A DNA stretch of 17,043 bases from Hyphomicrobiales bacterium (GTDB taxonomy: Bacteria; Pseudomonadota; Alphaproteobacteria; Rhizobiales; Devosiaceae): NCBI GenBank assembly GCA_026989045.1, contig JALSJY010000130.1:1-17043 (forward strand). Reading direction: 5' to 3'. The notes beneath the pieces are model-generated. The model had not been told where the DNA came from, ran no database searches, and was given only the letters and a program-made list of their open reading frames with translations. This document shows, piece after piece, positions 14,561 to 17,043 of the stretch (position 1 is the stretch's first letter; every line of letters begins with the position of its first letter). The translations under genes were made by a program, and so were the position numbers.

Positions 14561-15571
14561 ATGGATCAAACATTACACCCATTCGCAAAATATATTGCCA
14601 TTTTAGCACGAGGAAAAACCAAAACTCGCTCCTTCACCTTGCAAGAATCTCAAGATGCTATGAGTATGATTTTAAAAGATGAAGCATTGCCCGAACAAAT
14701 TGGTGCTTTTTTGATGTTAATGCGACTAAAAGAAGAAAATGGCGAAGAAATTGCAGGCTTCACACTTGGCGCGCGTTCAGTAATAAACTTGCCAGAAAAA
14801 ATAGCAAAAGTTGATATTGATTGGTCCTCCTATGCTGGTAAAAGGCGGCAATTGCCCTATTTTATTCTTAGCGCATTATTGCTAGCACAAAATGGCACTC
14901 GGGTTTTTATGCACGGCACAAGCGGACACACTCCCGGTAGAGTCTATACGCAAGAGGTGCTAGAAACACTTGGTTTTCCTATTGCAAATTCTCTTGAGCA
15001 AGCAAGCGAGCAAGTTGATACCAATAATTTCACCTATGTGCCGCTTGAAGTTCTTAGCCCAAAATTACGTGAGCTAATTGAAATGCGACCAATCTTAGGT
15101 TTGCGCTCACCTGTGCATAGTTTTGCTAGAATGCTCAACCCATTTAATGCACCAGCAATGATGCAGGGGATTTTTCATCGTGGATTTATGGAAATTCACA
15201 CATCAGCAGCGCAATTACTTAAGCAGCCGAAAATGGCAGTATTTCGTGGCGAGGGTGGAGAGATTGAACGCCGTCCAAATAAGCCAACTAAGACCCATTA
15301 TACAAAGGGAAAAAATGAACTAGAGCCAGAAATCTGGCCAGCAATAGTAAATGAACCATTTCAGGCAGCAGATGAGGAAATGAATATTGCAAACCTTATT
15401 AGGCTTTATAGGGGTGAGATTGAAAATGAGTATGGAATTGCCTCTGTCACTGGCACACTTGCAATTGCCCTTAAACTTTTAGGCAAGACAAATAATATTG
15501 CTTTAGCTCAACAACTAGCCAATGATATGTGGAACAAGCGCAATAAAAATTATCTGCCCTTGAGTGTTTAA
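14561..15571 (+). CDS. TrpD2/YbiB-family (anthranilate phosphoribosyltransferase-like) protein
   Basis: The 336-aa protein has an N-terminal helical domain (HPFAKYIAILARGKTKTRSF, EALPEQIGAFLMLMRLKEE) and the nucleoside-phosphorylase-like body of TrpD relatives. TrpD2 hallmarks are SYAGKRRQLPYF where TrpD has its phosphoribosyl-binding GTGGD, HGTSGHTPGR, LGLRSPVHSFARMLNPF and FRGEGGEIERRP. E. coli YbiB of this family binds nucleic acid and lacks TrpD activity. No tryptophan genes are near, so a role in tryptophan synthesis is unlikely. Placement between dsrP and dsrN suggests a link with siroheme enzymes or expression control, which is inference. There is no good ribosome site before the ATG (TAGCTATAGTTTATATTC), unusual in this operon, so it may be poorly translated or coupled to dsrP. 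Confidence 0.85.
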   Translation: MDQTLHPFAKYIAILARGKTKTRSFTLQESQDAMSMILKDEALPEQIGAFLMLMRLKEENGEEIAGFTLGARSVINLPEKIAKVDIDWSSYAGKRRQLPYFILSALLLAQNGTRVFMHGTSGHTPGRVYTQEVLETLGFPIANSLEQASEQVDTNNFTYVPLEVLSPKLRELIEMRPILGLRSPVHSFARMLNPFNAPAMMQGIFHRGFMEIHTSAAQLLKQPKMAVFRGEGGEIERRPNKPTKTHYTKGKNELEPEIWPAIVNEPFQAADEEMNIANLIRLYRGEIENEYGIASVTGTLAIALKLLGKTNNIALAQQLANDMWNKRNKNYLPLSV

Positions 15572-15574
15572 CCT

Positions 15575-16936
15575 ATGGCGGGGTTCTTAATAGCAGCAGC
15601 GCATAAATCTTCAGGAAAAACTACAATTTCTATCGGGCTTGCTGCTGCTTTAAGAGCTAGAGGGAACAAGGTTCAAACCTTCAAGAAAGGGCCTGATTAT
15701 ATTGATCCCATGTGGCTAAAGGCGGCAAGTGGACAATCTTGTTATAATTTAGATTTTAACATTATGAAGCCTGCTCAAATTACCCAAACATATGCGCAAA
15801 AATCAGCTGCAGCTGATATAGTGCTAGTTGAGGCAAATAAAGGGCTTTATGACGGTGTTGCTGTTGATGGCTCTGATTCAAACGCTCAATTAGCAAAATT
15901 ACTAAATCTGCCTGTTATCCTAGTAATTGACACAACAGGAATGACACGAGGAATTGCCCCGCTTTTACTTGGTTATCAAGCATTTGATAAAGATATAAAT
16001 ATTGCAGGAATCATTTTAAATAAAGTTGGTGGTGTGCGCCACGAGGGGAAATTACGCGCTGCAATCAAACAATATTCTGATATAAAAGTTTTAGGCTCAA
16101 TAAGAAAAAATATTGCACTTGATATTAGCGAGCGCCACCTTGGTTTAGCAACTCCTAGCGAAAGCAGTAAAATAGCTCAAAAAATTGCAGATTTTGGACA
16201 AATTATAGCTCAAAATATTGAGCTTGATGAATTGGTAAAAATAGCGAATACAGCTCCACAAATTCAGCCCAAAAAGCAACAAGCCATCAAACAAAATGGT
16301 GCTGGATTGCGCATTGGGATTATACAGGATAAAGCATTTGGTTTTTATTACCCCGATGATTTAGAAGCTTTTGAACAAGCAGGCGCTGAATTGGTTTTTA
16401 TTGATAGTTTGCAAACCGCTTCCCTGCCACAAATTGATGGTCTATTCATTGGCGGAGGCTTTCCTGAAATCCACATGCAAGCTATATCAAAAAATGAAAG
16501 CCTGCGGAATGACATTAAAAGAGCAATTATGGTAGGCCTGCCAACTTATGCCGAGTGCGGCGGATTGATGTATCTATGCTCTTTTATTTTGTCTGAAGGA
16601 AAAGAATTGCCAATGGTAGGTGTGATAAAAGCAAAAGCAATTATGAATAAGCGACCACAAGGGCGAGGTTATACAAAATATAAAAGCCTAGCATCTCACC
16701 CATGGAGGAATTTTGAGGGCGAAATTGTTGCGCACGAATTTCATTATGCCTCTTTAGAAGGATTATCACACGAAACAAAATATGCCCAAAATATATTACG
16801 TGGATACGGCATAGATGGTGAAAATGACGGCATAGTGATTAAAAACTTACTAGCTGGGTTTTGCCATTTAAGAAACAGTGAAAACTACCCTTGGGTTACG
16901 CATTTTCTTGATTTTGTTAAAAGCAAAACCGCCTAA
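15575..16936 (+). CDS. dsrN: DsrN, siroheme amidase (CobB/CbiA-like)
   Basis: The 453-aa protein is a cobyrinic-acid a,c-diamide-synthase homologue. Its N-terminal ATP-binding domain has AHKSSGKTTISIGL (P-loop at about residues 9-17) and FKKGPDYIDPMWL. Its C-terminal class I glutamine amidotransferase domain has GGGFPEIHM, the nucleophile C328 in YAECGGLMYL, and H431 in GFCHLRNSEN. In dsr operons this enzyme is thought to amidate siroheme to sirohemeamide for DsrAB, not to act in cobalamin synthesis, and no cobalamin genes are near. It starts 3 nt after the previous stop with a weak site. It ends the operon, and its stop codon overlaps that of the convergent gene. Confidence 0.9.
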   Translation: MAGFLIAAAHKSSGKTTISIGLAAALRARGNKVQTFKKGPDYIDPMWLKAASGQSCYNLDFNIMKPAQITQTYAQKSAAADIVLVEANKGLYDGVAVDGSDSNAQLAKLLNLPVILVIDTTGMTRGIAPLLLGYQAFDKDINIAGIILNKVGGVRHEGKLRAAIKQYSDIKVLGSIRKNIALDISERHLGLATPSESSKIAQKIADFGQIIAQNIELDELVKIANTAPQIQPKKQQAIKQNGAGLRIGIIQDKAFGFYYPDDLEAFEQAGAELVFIDSLQTASLPQIDGLFIGGGFPEIHMQAISKNESLRNDIKRAIMVGLPTYAECGGLMYLCSFILSEGKELPMVGVIKAKAIMNKRPQGRGYTKYKSLASHPWRNFEGEIVAHEFHYASLEGLSHETKYAQNILRGYGIDGENDGIVIKNLLAGFCHLRNSENYPWVTHFLDFVKSKTA

Positions 16937-17043
16937 CCCCTATCCTCATTCAGCATTGTTGCTATTTTTAACGCAATTTTACTATAAGGTTTTGCATGTT
17001 CACTTTCTGGATCCGCAACAATAATTGGTTTGCCCTCATCTGA
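16933..17043 (-). CDS. Mrp/ApbC-type iron-sulfur carrier ATPase (C-terminal end, cut by window edge)
   Basis: Only the last 36 codons are inside the window, translated by hand. The sequence SDEGKPIIVADPESEHAKPY followed by a helix (SKIALKIATML) resembles the conserved C-terminal end of Mrp/ApbC/NBP35-type P-loop ATPases, where a GxPxVxxxPES block is followed by a helix. Such proteins assemble or carry [4Fe-4S] clusters, which would suit a locus rich in iron-sulfur proteins. The stop codon (TAG, 16935-16933) overlaps the dsrN stop. The fragment is too short for certainty, so another protein with a similar end is possible. Confidence 0.6.
   Translation of the reverse strand, partial: SDEGKPIIVADPESEHAKPYSKIALKIATMLNEDRG

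Noticed and set aside
14561..15571. Tryptophan biosynthesis gene trpD
   Set aside because: The phosphoribosyl-binding GTGGD motif is replaced by SYAGKRRQLP, the TrpD2 hallmark, and no other trp genes are near.
15575..16936. Cobalamin synthesis gene cobB/cbiA
   Set aside because: Family membership is the same, but its position as last gene of the dsr operon and the lack of other cobalamin genes favour DsrN.

Overview
The window is a dissimilatory sulfur-oxidation island from an AT-rich proteobacterium that probably lives by oxidising reduced sulfur. It carries an almost complete oxidative-type dsr operon (dsrABEFHCMKLJOP, a trpD2-like gene, then dsrN) and abuts sox thiosulfate-oxidation genes. 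DsrE, DsrF, DsrH, DsrL and an oxidative-type DsrA mark the direction as sulfur oxidation, not sulfate reduction. A SoxS-type thioredoxin, a Tat-exported SoxY and a TrpD2-family gene lean towards Alphaproteobacteria. An AT-rich gammaproteobacterium of the SUP05 kind cannot be excluded without a phylogeny.

Layout. Positions 1-175 hold the start of soxY on the minus strand, cut by the window edge. A 154-bp divergent region with two inverted repeats separates it from soxS (330-707, plus). A four-gene minus-strand cluster follows, in transcription order: a TauD/TfdA-like Fe(II)/2-oxoglutarate dioxygenase (3642-2614), a 65-aa protein, a translationally coupled 70-aa protein, and the fused siroheme synthase cysG (2192-762). 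A 227-bp divergent region then leads to the long plus-strand dsr operon (3870-16936). This is tightly packed, with several overlapping start/stop pairs. Its only clear internal break is a stem-loop after dsrC. At the right edge the C-terminal end of a minus-strand Mrp/ApbC-type ATPase gene (16933-17043) overlaps the dsrN stop codon.

How the genes work together. CysG makes siroheme and DsrN amidates it for reverse sulfite reductase DsrAB. DsrEFH passes sulfur to the C-terminal cysteines of DsrC. DsrAB, assisted by the NAD(P)H-linked flavoprotein DsrL, oxidises the sulfur, and the membrane complex DsrMKJOP exchanges electrons between DsrC, quinone and the periplasm. SoxY with SoxS belongs to the periplasmic thiosulfate branch that feeds this pathway.

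Points most worth a second look: DsrJ lacks the cysteine that ligates the unusual heme in Allochromatium, with a histidine in its place. The dioxygenase gene holds a GC-rich, palindrome-containing in-frame insertion with a 66-bp-offset repeat. CysG has lost a glycine of its NAD-binding motif. The dioxygenase and two tiny proteins are linked to siroheme synthesis and have no assigned function. A trpD2-like gene sits inside the dsr operon. The sox divergent region carries paired inverted repeats, and a 15-bp motif is shared by the soxY and dsrA upstream regions.
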